DNA from: Hominenteromicrobium mulieris | GTDB taxonomy: Bacteria > Bacillota > Clostridia > Oscillospirales > Acutalibacteraceae | Length of the DNA: 64,000 nt | Reading direction: 5' to 3' | NCBI GenBank assembly: GCA_021029595.1 | Contig: JAJJOY010000009.1 | Span: 55,246 to 119,245 of the forward strand | Shown: positions 40,390 through 49,949 of the stretch, piece by piece | Layout: each line of letters opens with the position of its first letter | Numbering within the stretch: the first letter of the stretch is position 1 | Position numbers and translations under genes: made by a program | Notes under the pieces: model-generated | Told to the model about the DNA's origin: nothing | The model's input: only the letters and a program-made list of their open reading frames with translations | Databases searched by the model: none

Positions 40390-41016
40390 TTATTTCTTTA
40401 CAATCTGCGCCGCTTCGCGTGCCAGCGCCTCAATGGCGTCAAAATCTCCGGCGTCCAGGAGCCCCCCCGGCACCATCCAACTGCCGCCGCAGCACAGCAC
40501 GTTCGGCAGCGCAAGGTACTGCGCCGCGTTCTGCGCGCGGATACCGCCGGTGGGCATGAATTTCATGTTGCCGTAAGGACCGCCGAGGGCCTTCAGCATT
40601 TTCACGCCGCCCACAACCTCCGCCGGGAACAGCTTCACAAAATCGAGCCCCATGCGCATGCAGGCTTCCACCTCCGTCGGTGTCGCGCAGCCGGGGATGA
40701 CCGGCACACGGTGCGCAATGCACCAACGCACGACCTCCGGGTTCGTGCCCGGACTGATAATCGCGGAAGCGCCCGCCTTCACGGCGCGCTCTGCGGTCTT
40801 TACGTTCAAAACCGTACCGGCGCACACGCACACGTCCGGCACCTCTATCTTAATACGGCGAATGGCTTCCTCCGCCGCGTCTGTGCGGAATGTCACCTCC
40901 GCCGCGGGCAGCCCGCCTTTTTTCAACGCCAGCGCCAGCGGAACTGCTTTTTCCGCATCGTTGATCTGAATAACAGGGATGATCCCGATCGATTTTAACG
41001 TTTCCCGAAAATTCAT
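40390..41016 (-). CDS. eda: Bifunctional KDPG/4-hydroxy-2-oxoglutarate aldolase
   Basis: A 208-aa class I aldolase that splits 2-keto-3-deoxy-6-phosphogluconate to pyruvate and glyceraldehyde-3-phosphate, or the related hydroxy-oxoglutarate. Catalytic features: the Glu in AAEVTFRTDAAEEAI (about 42), a GTVL-type segment CAGTVLNVKTAERAV, and the Schiff-base Lys in LDFVKLFPAEVVGG (about 132). A FMPTGGIRAQNAAQYL stretch completes the phosphate site. It has its own promoter and is divergent from a TetR gene. It may serve hexuronate breakdown, matching the plant-polysaccharide enzymes elsewhere in the window. Confidence 0.93.
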   Translation of the reverse strand: MNFRETLKSIGIIPVIQINDAEKAVPLALALKKGGLPAAEVTFRTDAAEEAIRRIKIEVPDVCVCAGTVLNVKTAERAVKAGASAIISPGTNPEVVRWCIAHRVPVIPGCATPTEVEACMRMGLDFVKLFPAEVVGGVKMLKALGGPYGNMKFMPTGGIRAQNAAQYLALPNVLCCGGSWMVPGGLLDAGDFDAIEALAREAAQIVKK

Positions 41017-41047
41017 AGAACACCCTCCCGGTGATTTTCTTCAATTT

Positions 41048-41076
41048 ATTGTATCATGCGCCGCAAAACTTTGCAA
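41048..41076 (-). promoter_or_regulatory. Promoter of the KDPG aldolase gene
   Basis: On the minus strand, TTGCAA, 17 bp, TACAAT. Confidence 0.7.
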
Positions 41077-41101
41077 TATATCCCCATTTCAAAAAAATTC
41101 C

Positions 41102-41150
41102 GTTTTATTTCAAATTCGCGCTTGACAAATGAAATAACATTCGATATTTT
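41102..41150 (+). promoter_or_regulatory. Promoter of the tetR-methyltransferase pair with flanking inverted repeat
   Basis: TTGACA (41122-41127), 17 bp, TATTTT (41145-41150). TTTATTTCA before the -35 and TGAAATAA inside the spacer form an inverted repeat, a candidate TetR operator. Confidence 0.65.
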
Positions 41151-41185
41151 ATCCTCATCAGCTGAACCACACCCGGGAGGAAACT

Positions 41186-41737
41186 ATGGCAAGAACACCG
41201 CGCATCACGGCGGAAATGCTGCTTGAGGCAGGCGCCGCCATCACACTGGAAAAAGGCGCAGATGCACTCAATGTCCGCAGTGTCGCCGCTAAACTCAATT
41301 GCTCCGTGCAGCCCGTTTTCCGCAACTTCGGCAGCATGGAAACATTCCGCCGCGCCGTCATCGAATATTTAGACGGCACGTATCAATCCTTCGTCGCGCA
41401 GTACCTCGATAAATCGGACTACCTGTTCACGATCAGCCTTGCGCACATTCTGCTCGCCCGCGACAGGCGCAATCTGTTCGGTGTCCTGTTTTTATCGAAC
41501 GAATACGGCAGCCGCACCGTGCCGCAGATCATCTCGAGCCCGTGGAACCGCGAGGCCATCGACTGCACGGCGGTGCAGTACGGGCTCACCGTAAAGGAAG
41601 CCGAAGCCGTTTATCGCGACGTGCGATTTTATACATTCGGCATCGCCGAAGCGCTGTACGCGGGTTCACTTATTGCGGAGGAAAATGAACTGCGGCAGCT
41701 GCTGCGCGGCGCCATTCGCAAATTCTGCGTTCAATAA
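41186..41737 (+). CDS. TetR family transcriptional regulator
   Basis: A 183-aa regulator with an N-terminal HTH (about 5-50: ITAEMLLEAGAAITLEKGAD, LNVRSVAAKLNCSVQPVFRN). The second helix motif is slightly unusual, with VQPVF where SxxxxY is common. The C-terminal ligand-binding domain contains FTISLAHILLARDRRNLFGV. GGGAGGAAACT gives the ribosome site. It is followed 36 bp later by a SAM methyltransferase gene, probably in the same transcript. Confidence 0.88.
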   Translation: MARTPRITAEMLLEAGAAITLEKGADALNVRSVAAKLNCSVQPVFRNFGSMETFRRAVIEYLDGTYQSFVAQYLDKSDYLFTISLAHILLARDRRNLFGVLFLSNEYGSRTVPQIISSPWNREAIDCTAVQYGLTVKEAEAVYRDVRFYTFGIAEALYAGSLIAEENELRQLLRGAIRKFCVQ

Positions 41738-41773
41738 CGCGGTGTTCTCATTTAAAGAATTTGGAGAAAAAAC

Positions 41774-42478
41774 ATGGACATCAACGCACAAAACAAGGAA
41801 AAATATTTGGAAGACTTAAAAAATTGGCTCCGCGAGCTCGAAAGCGCCCCGCTTGAAGAAATGGGCGCGTTTTTCCGCAAGCGCCTGCCGGAATACGAAG
41901 CGCGCATGACAAAATTCTGGGGCGAAGACTACAAGCAGTTCGCACGCGCCGTGCCGCAAAGCGCCAAGCGCATTTTAGACCTCGGCTGCGGCACGGGATT
42001 GGAGCTCGACGCGCTCTACAATTTGCGCACGGATATTTCCGTCACCGGCATTGACCTTTCGCCCGATATGCTCGACGCCCTCATGAAAAAGCATGGGGAT
42101 AAGAACCTCACGCTGCTGTGCGGCAGCTACTTTGCCGTGCCGTTCCCCGGTGCGTTCGACGCCGTCATCTCGTTTGAATCGCTGCACCACTTTCTGCCGG
42201 AGAAAAAGAGTCGGCTCTTCAAACGCATCTATGACTGTCTCACGCCCGGCGGCATGTTTGTAAACGGCGATTACTTCGCCTGCTGTGACGAAGAAGAAAA
42301 CCTGCTGCGCGAAACGTGGAGCCGCAAGCGCCGCGAAGAAAACATTCCCGACGACACATTCGTCCACTTCGACATTCCGCTCACAAAAGAACACGAAGCT
42401 GCACTGTTAAAAGAAGTCGGCTTCACCGTCACGGTGGAAAACGGTAACGATTGTTCGATTATAAAAGCGGTGAAATAA
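41774..42478 (+). CDS. Class I SAM-dependent methyltransferase
   Basis: A 234-aa methyltransferase. Motif I is RILDLGCGTGLELDAL (about 65-80), followed by ITGIDLSPDMLDALMKKHGD-like sequence (motif II), a FDAVISFESLHHF stretch (motif IV) and a LTPGGMFVNGDYF region. The substrate is unknown; proteins of this size methylate small molecules or lipids. GGAGAAAAAAC precedes the ATG. It is co-transcribed with tetR, so it may modify or detoxify the compound that TetR senses. Confidence 0.87.
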   Translation: MDINAQNKEKYLEDLKNWLRELESAPLEEMGAFFRKRLPEYEARMTKFWGEDYKQFARAVPQSAKRILDLGCGTGLELDALYNLRTDISVTGIDLSPDMLDALMKKHGDKNLTLLCGSYFAVPFPGAFDAVISFESLHHFLPEKKSRLFKRIYDCLTPGGMFVNGDYFACCDEEENLLRETWSRKRREENIPDDTFVHFDIPLTKEHEAALLKEVGFTVTVENGNDCSIIKAVK

Positions 42479-42502
42479 CGCACAGCGAAGCGGCGAATAA
42501 AG

Positions 42503-42620
42503 TTTTTGATCCAACTTTTTTCAAAAAGTTGGCGGGGTCTCGGGGCAAAGCCCTGAGGCGCGCTCCGCAGGAAACCCAGTTGCATGGGTTTCCTGATAGG
42601 CGGTCAAAAGACCGGCCTAT
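42503..42620. repeat. Intergenic hairpin mosaic, copy 2
   Basis: The first part is a relative of 28251-28313: AGTTTTTGATC, then CCAACTTTTT/AAAAAGTTGG (42511-42532) and CTCGGGGC/GCCCTGAG (42539-42557). It then diverges into AGGAAACCCA/TGGGTTTCCT (42569-42594) and ATAGGC-GGTC/GACC-GCCTAT (42596-42620). It lies in a convergent gap between the methyltransferase and pyruvate kinase genes. Confidence 0.75.
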
Positions 42621-42626
42621 TTAAAG

Positions 42627-42668
42627 CGCCGCACCCACGTTTTCCTGCGTGAGTGCGGCGTTGCTATT
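42627..42668. terminator. Bidirectional terminator between methyltransferase and pyk
   Basis: CGCCGCAC-CACG pairs with CGTG-GTGCGGCG around TTTTCCTG. Confidence 0.75.
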
Positions 42669-42672
42669 CGTT

Positions 42673-44430
42673 TTACTTTTCCGCGCTCGGTGCACTGACG
42701 CTGAAAATCGCACCTCTAACGCCGTCCAGCTTCACGGTTGTGCCGGAGCGCAGCAGGTCGGTCGCGTGCGCCGCGCCGACGATGGCCGGTTTATCCAGCG
42801 CCATGGCGGCGATGGCTGCGTGAGAGTTCACACCGTCCATTTCCGTCACAATACCCGAAGCTTGACGGATCAGCGGCATCGTTGCGTTTGTGGTCTTCGG
42901 CAGCACCAGAATATCGCCCCTGCGGAACTTCTGCAGCGCTTCCTCCTCCGTTTTGCACACGCACAGCGGGCCGCAGGTACTCAGCTCGTTCACAACGGTG
43001 CCGGAGACAAGCACGTCGCCCACAAGGTGTACCTTCAACATGTTCGTCGTGCCGGAAATGCCCAGCGGGATACCCGCCGTGATAACGGCAATGTCGCCCG
43101 CCTGCACAAGCCCGTGCTCCTCCGCAACTGCAACAATGTGCTCAAACAGCTCGTCGGTGCTGGTCTTTTCCTCCAGCATCACGGGGATTACGCCCCAGGA
43201 AAGGCCCATCTGGTTCAGTACCTTGCGGTCGGTCGTGCCGCTGATGATTGGGCACGCCGGGCGGAATTTCGAAATCATGCGCGCCGTAAAGCCTGTTTTC
43301 GATACGGTCATGATGGCCACCGCACCGAGGTCGTGCGCCGTCGTGCACGTTGCGTGCGAAATGGCAGAGGTCACGTCCTTTTGCACCGGCACATCCCACT
43401 GCTCCAGCTGACGCACGTAGTCGATGTCGTTTTCGGTGCGCTCCGCAATGCGGACCATCGTGCGCACGGCCTCCACCGGGTACGCGCCTGCGGCCGTCTC
43501 GCCGCTCAGCATAATGGCGCTCGTGCCGTCGTAGATCGCGTTCGCCACGTCGGTCGCCTCCGCACGCGTCGGGCGCGGATTCTTGATCATGGAGTCGAGC
43601 ATCTGCGTCGCCGTAATGACCTGCTTGCCGGCGACATACGCTTTGTGAATGAGCTGCTTTTGCAGCACCGGGATTTCCTCCATCGGGATCTCGACGCCAA
43701 GGTCGCCGCGCGCCACCATAATGCCGTCCGAAACGCGGATGATGTCGTCGATGTTCTCCACGCCGTCCGTGTTCTCAATCTTCGCGATGATGCGAATGTC
43801 GCGGCAGTTGTTTTTTTCAAGCTCGTTGCGGATCATCACAATATCCTCTGCCGAGCGCGTGAACGAGGCGGCGATAAACTCAAAATCTTCCTTCACGCAG
43901 AATTCAAGATCTGCGCGGTCTTTTTCGCTGATATACGGCATGGAAAGCGTCACGCCCGGCACATTGATGCCCTTATAAGACGTGATGGGGCCGTCATTCA
44001 AAAGGCGGCACTCAATGTCCGTGTCTGTCACCTTTTCCACGATCATTTCAATGAGGCCGTCGTCGATGAGGATATGCGAGCCGCGGTGTACGTCCTTCGG
44101 CAGGTCCTTAAACGTGATAGAGCAGCCTTCCGCGTCGCCGGGGCGCTCGTTCGTCGTCAGTGTGTACTTCTGCCCGTGGGTCAGCATCACCTTTTCGGCA
44201 AACTTCCCCGTGCGGATCTCCGGGCCCTTCGTGTCGAGCAGAATGGCGACCGGCACGTCAAGCTCTTTTCGCAGCTTTTTCACCATATCGGCGCGGCGCT
44301 TTTGCTCCTCATGCGTGCCGTGCGACATATTCAGGCGCGCCACGTTCATGCCGCTCAAAATCAGCTCGCGCAGCACAGCCTCGTCATCGGTAGAAGGACC
44401 CAGCGTACATACGATCTTGGTTTTTCTCAT
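42673..44430 (-). CDS. pyk: Pyruvate kinase with C-terminal PEP-utiliser-like domain
   Basis: A 585-aa glycolytic enzyme making pyruvate and ATP from PEP and ADP. The catalytic barrel has RKTKIVCTLGPSTDDE, LDTKGPEIRTG, MVARGDLGVEIPMEE and ITATQMLDSM. After the usual C-domain (about 355-475) an extra segment (about 490-585) carries TNATMPLIRQASGIVTE and GVNSHAAIAAMALDKP. This resembles the phosphohistidine domain of PEP synthases, an extension found in Bacillus and many Firmicutes. It is monocistronic. On the opposite strand a long open frame exists only as a codon-bias shadow. Confidence 0.97.
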   Translation of the reverse strand: MRKTKIVCTLGPSTDDEAVLRELILSGMNVARLNMSHGTHEEQKRRADMVKKLRKELDVPVAILLDTKGPEIRTGKFAEKVMLTHGQKYTLTTNERPGDAEGCSITFKDLPKDVHRGSHILIDDGLIEMIVEKVTDTDIECRLLNDGPITSYKGINVPGVTLSMPYISEKDRADLEFCVKEDFEFIAASFTRSAEDIVMIRNELEKNNCRDIRIIAKIENTDGVENIDDIIRVSDGIMVARGDLGVEIPMEEIPVLQKQLIHKAYVAGKQVITATQMLDSMIKNPRPTRAEATDVANAIYDGTSAIMLSGETAAGAYPVEAVRTMVRIAERTENDIDYVRQLEQWDVPVQKDVTSAISHATCTTAHDLGAVAIMTVSKTGFTARMISKFRPACPIISGTTDRKVLNQMGLSWGVIPVMLEEKTSTDELFEHIVAVAEEHGLVQAGDIAVITAGIPLGISGTTNMLKVHLVGDVLVSGTVVNELSTCGPLCVCKTEEEALQKFRRGDILVLPKTTNATMPLIRQASGIVTEMDGVNSHAAIAAMALDKPAIVGAAHATDLLRSGTTVKLDGVRGAIFSVSAPSAEK

Positions 44431-44496
44431 CTATATCGACCCCTTTCATTTTCGCAGACTCCATGGCCTGCACATCAGTGTGGGCTATTTTTTCTT

Positions 44497-44526
44497 ATTA
44501 TAGCTGAAAAAAGAAAGGGAAGTCAA
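44497..44526 (-). promoter_or_regulatory. Promoter of pyk
   Basis: On the minus strand, TTGACT, 18 bp, TATAAT. Confidence 0.7.
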
Positions 44527-44557
44527 TATGACGGCTAATAATTAAAAAAGTAACAGG

Positions 44558-47230
44558 CTACTTGTTGAAAATGACTCGCTTTTTCACACCGGAAGTCATA
44601 TTTTTCACTTTTGCCGTGCGAGAAAGTATCCTTTTCTGCATTTCGCAGATCGGCAGAGGCAGCAAAGCAAGGATTGCCACGATGCCCCACTGTGTCAAGG
44701 TCAGCGGTACGGAGCCAAACAGCGCCGCCGCTTGCGGAAACACGACCACGCCCGCCATCAATGCCGAGCAAATCAAAAACGATACGTTCAGCCCCCGGTT
44801 TTTAAACATGCCGCGTCCCAAAACCGGCCCCGTACTGCGCATATTATAGCTGTGCACGAGCTGCGAAAGGCTTAGGACCGCAAACGCCATCGTGCGCCCC
44901 ACGGCGGGCTGCATGGGATCGGCGTCAAAAAACACGCGTCCCACCGTGAACGCCAAAAGCGCCAGCGCGCCGATCATCATACCCTCCGCCGCCATTGCAA
45001 AACCGAGCCCGTTTGAAAACGCACTGCTGTCCCGCGCGGTAGGTGGGCGGCGCATCACGTCGCCCTGCGGCGGGTCACTGCCCAGTGCCAGCGCAGGCAA
45101 AGAGTCCGTCACAAGGTTCACCCATAATAATTGCGCCGGCAAAAGCGGCGTCGGCGTGCGCAGCAAAAACGACACAAGCACCACCAAGATCTCGCCGATG
45201 TTGCACGACATCAAAAAATGGATGGTCTTGCGGATGTTGCCGTACACCGTCCGCCCCTCCCGCACGGCGGAAACAATCGTCGCAAAGTTGTCGTCCGTCA
45301 ATACCATGTCGGCGGCGTTTTTCGCGACCTCCGTGCCGTTTTTGCCCATCGCGCAGCCGATGTCCGCCGCTTTCAGGGCAGGCGCGTCGTTCACACCGTC
45401 GCCCGTCATGGCCGTGACGAGCTTCAGCCTGCGAAACGCCTTGATAATGCGCATTTTGTGCGCCGGAGAGACCCGCGCGTACACGGAACACGTCTGCACC
45501 GTCTGCAAAAGCGCGTCGTCCGAAAGGCTTTCCAGCTCCGCACCCGTCATCACAGCTTTATTTTCAATGCCGAGCCGCCCGGCAATGGCTGAGGCCGTAG
45601 CGGGTTGGTCGCCGGTGATCATCACGGGGCGAATGCCCGCACGCTTGCACTCGGAGACCGCCTCCGCCGCCTCCGGGCGCGGGGGATCCTCCAGCCCGAT
45701 AAGTCCCAAAAAGCACAGCCCGTTTTCCGCCGCATCGTCCGTCTCGGGGCAAGCTTCCGTGCGCTTTTCCGCTGCCGCCAGAACACGCAGCGCGTCGTTT
45801 GCCATGTCGCGGTTTTTTGCGCTCAGTGCCGCCCGCATCTCGGGTGTTAACGTAACGTTCTTCCCGTTTAAAAGCACATACGTGCAGCGCGGTAAAATCG
45901 CCTCCGGCGCGCCCTTTGTGATGACCCTGTATCCGCCCTCCGTTCGCAGTACGACTGTCATACGGCGGCGTTCTGCCGTAAACGGCACCTCAGCCGCTTT
46001 CACTCGCTGCTTTTGCAGACGCTCCCAGTCCGATATCGCCGCGACAATCGCCGTTTCGGTCGGGTCACCGAGCAGCTTCTCGCCGCTGCCCTCCACGCTC
46101 GTGCACAGCGCCGCCGCAGATAACAAAGCGTCTTTATCCTGTCCGTTCAGCTCGCCCGCCGCACCTGCGCAGCGCACTACCGTCATTTTGTTCTGCGTCA
46201 GCGTGCCGGTTTTGTCGGAGCAAATGACCTCGCAGCTGCCAAGCGTCTCCACGGCAGGCAAATGCCGAATGATGGCTCGCTTTGCCGCCATGCGCCGCAC
46301 GCCGAGCGCCAAGACGATCGTCACCACGGCAGGCAGGCCCTCGGGTATCGCCGCCACCGCAAGGCTGATGGAGATCATGAACATTTCAAGCGGTTCTGCC
46401 TTTTGGATAAGCCCGATCAAAAAAATCACCGTACATATCCCAAGTACCAAAAGCCCGATGAGCTTGCCCGTGCGCCGCAGCCGCAGCTTTAACGGCGTGT
46501 CGGGTGTTTCTTCGTCTCCAAGCATCGCCGCAATGCGACCCATTTCGGTTTGCATGCCCGTTGCGGTCACAATGCCCGCGCCCTGCCCGGCAGAGATGCC
46601 CGTGCCGGAAAACAGCATGTTTTTGCGCTCCGCCGCGCCGCACGTTTCGTCACATACCGCATTCGCACTCTTGCCGCTCGGCACGGATTCCCCCGTCAGC
46701 GCGCTTTCCTCGGCCTGCAAATGCATGCTCTCCAAAAGCCGCAGGTCGGCGGGCACTACGTCTCCCGCGCGGATATATACGACGTCCCCCGGCACGAGTG
46801 CTTCGGCGGAAATGACCGCGCGTTTGCCGTCCCGCAGCACATCGGCGTGCGGCGCAGAAAGCGTGCGCAACGCTTCCAACGCCCGTTCTGCCTTCGCCTC
46901 CTGCACCGTGCCGACGAACGCGTTTGCAATGACGATGCCCAAAATCAGCAGCGGGTCGGCCAGATTCGCTTCCCCCTGCATGCACGAGACGGCAAACGAC
47001 ACTGCCGACGCGATGAGCAGAATAAGCACCATAAAATCGCCGAACTGCAGCATAAATTTCTTTGCGAAGCTCGTTTTCTTCCCCTTTTGCAGCCGATTCT
47101 CACCGTAAACGCCGAGCCGCTTTTTCGCTTCGGATCCGCTCAGTCCGCGCCCCGCGTCGCTTTGAAGGGTTTTCACAGCCGCCTCCGCCGTCATGGCATA
47201 GAATTTTGCTTCCGCTATGGGTTTTGACAT
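44558..47230 (-). CDS. Cation-transporting P-type ATPase (calcium-type, P2)
   Basis: An 890-aa ion pump. In order: the cation ATPase N-domain (MTAEAAVKTLQSDAGRGLSG), helices 1-2, an actuator domain with LTGESVPSGKSA, and helix 4 with VAAIPEGLPAVVTIVLALG, whose PEGLP motif is typical of calcium pumps. Next come the phosphorylation motif ICSDKTGTLTQNKMT (Asp near 337), nucleotide-binding KGAPEAIL and MTGDGVNDAPALKAADIG. Helices 5-10 follow, with NLVTDSLPALALGSDPP. Calcium export is most likely. GGGGGCAGGAAA precedes the ATG. It is divergent from the PAP2 phosphatase gene, with a 16-bp palindrome between the two. Confidence 0.94.
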   Translation of the reverse strand: MSKPIAEAKFYAMTAEAAVKTLQSDAGRGLSGSEAKKRLGVYGENRLQKGKKTSFAKKFMLQFGDFMVLILLIASAVSFAVSCMQGEANLADPLLILGIVIANAFVGTVQEAKAERALEALRTLSAPHADVLRDGKRAVISAEALVPGDVVYIRAGDVVPADLRLLESMHLQAEESALTGESVPSGKSANAVCDETCGAAERKNMLFSGTGISAGQGAGIVTATGMQTEMGRIAAMLGDEETPDTPLKLRLRRTGKLIGLLVLGICTVIFLIGLIQKAEPLEMFMISISLAVAAIPEGLPAVVTIVLALGVRRMAAKRAIIRHLPAVETLGSCEVICSDKTGTLTQNKMTVVRCAGAAGELNGQDKDALLSAAALCTSVEGSGEKLLGDPTETAIVAAISDWERLQKQRVKAAEVPFTAERRRMTVVLRTEGGYRVITKGAPEAILPRCTYVLLNGKNVTLTPEMRAALSAKNRDMANDALRVLAAAEKRTEACPETDDAAENGLCFLGLIGLEDPPRPEAAEAVSECKRAGIRPVMITGDQPATASAIAGRLGIENKAVMTGAELESLSDDALLQTVQTCSVYARVSPAHKMRIIKAFRRLKLVTAMTGDGVNDAPALKAADIGCAMGKNGTEVAKNAADMVLTDDNFATIVSAVREGRTVYGNIRKTIHFLMSCNIGEILVVLVSFLLRTPTPLLPAQLLWVNLVTDSLPALALGSDPPQGDVMRRPPTARDSSAFSNGLGFAMAAEGMMIGALALLAFTVGRVFFDADPMQPAVGRTMAFAVLSLSQLVHSYNMRSTGPVLGRGMFKNRGLNVSFLICSALMAGVVVFPQAAALFGSVPLTLTQWGIVAILALLPLPICEMQKRILSRTAKVKNMTSGVKKRVIFNK

Positions 47231-47284
47231 TTTCCTGCCCCCTTTTCCGGTAATTCTATGCGCGGGCGCGTCCGTTTAGAATTT

Positions 47285-47300
47285 TGAAAGAATTCTTTCA
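47285..47300. repeat. Perfect 16-bp palindrome between divergent genes
   Basis: TGAAAGAATTCTTTCA lies between the P-type ATPase and PAP2 genes, about 35 bp upstream of a TATACT -10 candidate (47335-47340). It is a possible operator. Confidence 0.45.
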
Positions 47301-47373
47301 TTGAAATCCACTGGCATTTTTAGAAAAATTGCAGTATACTATAACTCAATCAAAGCATTGGAGGTTTACTAAG

Positions 47374-47937
47374 ATGAGTTTTCCCGGCATCCCGTCGCTT
47401 GACGCCGCCGTCATGGCCTTTATACAGACGCACTTTCATAACACCGTGACCGACACGGTCTTCCCCATCATCACATCGCTCGGCGAAGCGGGCATTGGGT
47501 GGATCGTCCTTTCGCTCGTTTTGCTCTGCTTTAAAAAAACGCGCCGCACCGGTGGTTTGGTGCTTATCGCCATGACGGTCACGCTGCTTTTCGGCGAGCT
47601 GACGCTGAAAAACATCATCTGCCGCCTACGCCCGTGCAACGTGTTCACGGATTTTCCGATGCTCATCGCGCGCCCCACGTCCTATTCGTTCCCCTCGGGC
47701 CACACATCGTCAAGCTTTGCCGCAGCGCTTATTTTGACGCTCCGCCACAAAAAAGTCGGCTGGCTCGCGTACATTCCGGCAGTGCTCATCGCGTTCTCCC
47801 GCATTTTTCTTTTTGTCCACTACCCTACCGATGTCCTCGCCGGCATCCTCCTCGGCACCCTCGCCGCCCTCCTCACCTACTTTGCCGCCAAGGCGATTCA
47901 AAAACGACAGGCAGAGAAGCGCACGGCACAAATTTGA
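47374..47937 (+). CDS. PAP2-family membrane phosphatase
   Basis: A 187-aa membrane protein with five or six helices and the complete phosphatidate-phosphatase signature: KNIICRLRP (C1), SFPSGHTSSSFA (C2) and SRIFLFVHYPTDVLAG (C3). Such enzymes dephosphorylate undecaprenyl pyrophosphate or phosphatidylglycerol phosphate outside the membrane. ATG 47374 follows GGAGGTTTACTAAG; the longer frame from 47329 has no ribosome site. It is monocistronic, with a terminator at 47963-47995. Confidence 0.9.
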   Translation: MSFPGIPSLDAAVMAFIQTHFHNTVTDTVFPIITSLGEAGIGWIVLSLVLLCFKKTRRTGGLVLIAMTVTLLFGELTLKNIICRLRPCNVFTDFPMLIARPTSYSFPSGHTSSSFAAALILTLRHKKVGWLAYIPAVLIAFSRIFLFVHYPTDVLAGILLGTLAALLTYFAAKAIQKRQAEKRTAQI

Positions 47938-47962
47938 ACCGTTTATTTCGACCGATAAAAGC

Positions 47963-47995
47963 AGCGCGCAGGTTTCACAGCCTACGCGCTTTTTC
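47963..47995 (+). terminator. Terminator of the PAP2 gene
   Basis: AGCGCG-AGG pairs with CCT-CGCGCT around TTTCACAG, followed by TTTTT. Confidence 0.8.
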
Positions 47996-48004
47996 TATCT
48001 CTGT

Positions 48005-48562
48005 TCAGTTCTTTCTTGTCAATTCTTCCAACACTTTCCGTACATTATGCGCGGCGTCTTCCTGAATCTCAATGACCTTTGCACCGGCGTGCTTTGCTAC
48101 GTCCCGCAGGTCGCACGCGATGGCGGTGTGGTACGAACAGCCGATGACAAGGAACACGTCGCCGGGCTTTAATTCAGCCGTCCTTTCGTATGCTTTCGCA
48201 TAGTTCGGCGCGGGGTCACCGTACAGCACGGGCTTATTATGAAGCGCCCACGCCTTGTCCATTTCGTCGTCCTCCGGCAGGCCGCCGTGCAGTTCCAGTG
48301 CGTCGCTGCCCGCTTTTTTATGCAGCCCGTCAATGTTCATCGTGATGACCGGCACCTTGTATTCCGCCAGTGCAAAATGCGCGTCGTTCGGCTCCGCGCC
48401 GTTCATATTCGCTTTCAATTCGCGAATGACCTCGTTATACGCCTCGTGGTGATGCTCCGCGAACGTGCGGAACAGCTTTTCGCGCACGTCGGGTCGCTCC
48501 ATAAATGTCGGAATGTTGCTCTGCTTGCTGATGCCCGCGCCCGTAAACGCCAGAATTTTCAT
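48005..48562 (-). CDS. SIR2-like NAD-dependent protein without zinc cysteines
   Basis: A 185-aa protein with clear sirtuin NAD motifs: FTGAGISKQSNIPTFMER (about 6-23), TMNIDGLHKKAGSDALELHGG (catalytic His in the LHGG context, about 94-114; quoted here only in part as NIDGLHKKAGS and LELHGG), and VFLVIGCSYHTAIA. It is shorter than typical deacetylases (about 240 aa) and has a single Cys, so the Cys4 zinc ribbon is absent. It may be a deacylase with altered specificity, an NADase, or a nucleotide sensor. ATG 48562 follows AAGGAGACGGTCTTT. It lies downstream of the vor operon terminator. Confidence 0.78.
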   Translation of the reverse strand: MKILAFTGAGISKQSNIPTFMERPDVREKLFRTFAEHHHEAYNEVIRELKANMNGAEPNDAHFALAEYKVPVITMNIDGLHKKAGSDALELHGGLPEDDEMDKAWALHNKPVLYGDPAPNYAKAYERTAELKPGDVFLVIGCSYHTAIACDLRDVAKHAGAKVIEIQEDAAHNVRKVLEELTRKN

Positions 48563-48591
48563 AAAGACCGTCTCCTTGGCTCTCAATTTAA

Positions 48592-48630
48592 AGGAACGGC
48601 GCAGATTTTAAGCCTGCGCCGTTCTTTTTT
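48592..48630. terminator. Bidirectional terminator after the vor operon
   Basis: GAACGGCGCAG (48594-48604) pairs perfectly with CTGCGCCGTTC (48614-48624). Confidence 0.85.
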
Positions 48631-48644
48631 ATATAAATTCAATT

Positions 48645-49174
48645 TTACTGCGCTTTACCGATCTCCAAGGCTTTTCTATTGAAACCGAGCATATCCGCTT
48701 TTCTTGCGGGAATACACTTTTGCAGCGCTTTATCGAGCGTTTCTTCCGTGCAGAACGCAAGCTCCTTGCGCAGCTTACCGACCAAGATGATATTCGCAAG
48801 GCCTTTCAGTCCGTTTTCCTCCGCCAGTTTTGATGCCGGGACATAGAAAACGGTCACGTCGTCGCGCTCTACACGCTCGTCGATGAGGCTGCTGTCGAGT
48901 AAGATCGTGCCGCCGGGCTCGACCTCGTTCACGAACTTATCGAGCGACGGGCGATTCATGGCGATGAGCACGTTCGGATTCGTCACAAGCGGCGAGCCGA
49001 TGGGTTCATCGGAGAGACAAATGCTGCAATTCGCGGTGCCGCCGCGCATCTCCGGGCCGTAGGACGGCAGCCAAGAGAGCTCCCTGCCCTCGATGAGGCC
49101 TGCATACGCCACAACTTTACCGGCGAACAAAATGCCCTGACCGCCGAAACCGGCAAAAACGATGTTCAAGTCTT

Positions 49175-49178
<4 letters not shown>
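48645..49178 (-). CDS. 2-oxoacid:ferredoxin oxidoreductase, gamma subunit
   Basis: A 177-aa subunit of the ferredoxin-dependent 2-oxoacid oxidoreductase. The N-terminal FAGFGGQGILFAGKVVAYA is the gamma signature, followed by LSWLPSYGPEMRGGTANCSI and a VLIAMNRPSLDKF stretch. Its ATG overlaps the beta-subunit stop by four bases. Together with the alpha, beta and delta (ferredoxin) genes upstream it completes a four-subunit enzyme of the VorABCD/KorABCD type. Confidence 0.93.
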
Positions 49179-49930
<752 letters not shown>

Positions 49931-49949
49931 TTGATTCTATCCTTTCGCC

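Noticed and set aside
44892..47108. A 738-codon open frame opposite the P-type ATPase gene
   Set aside because: A Ser/Ala/Arg-rich shadow frame without ribosome site or motifs.
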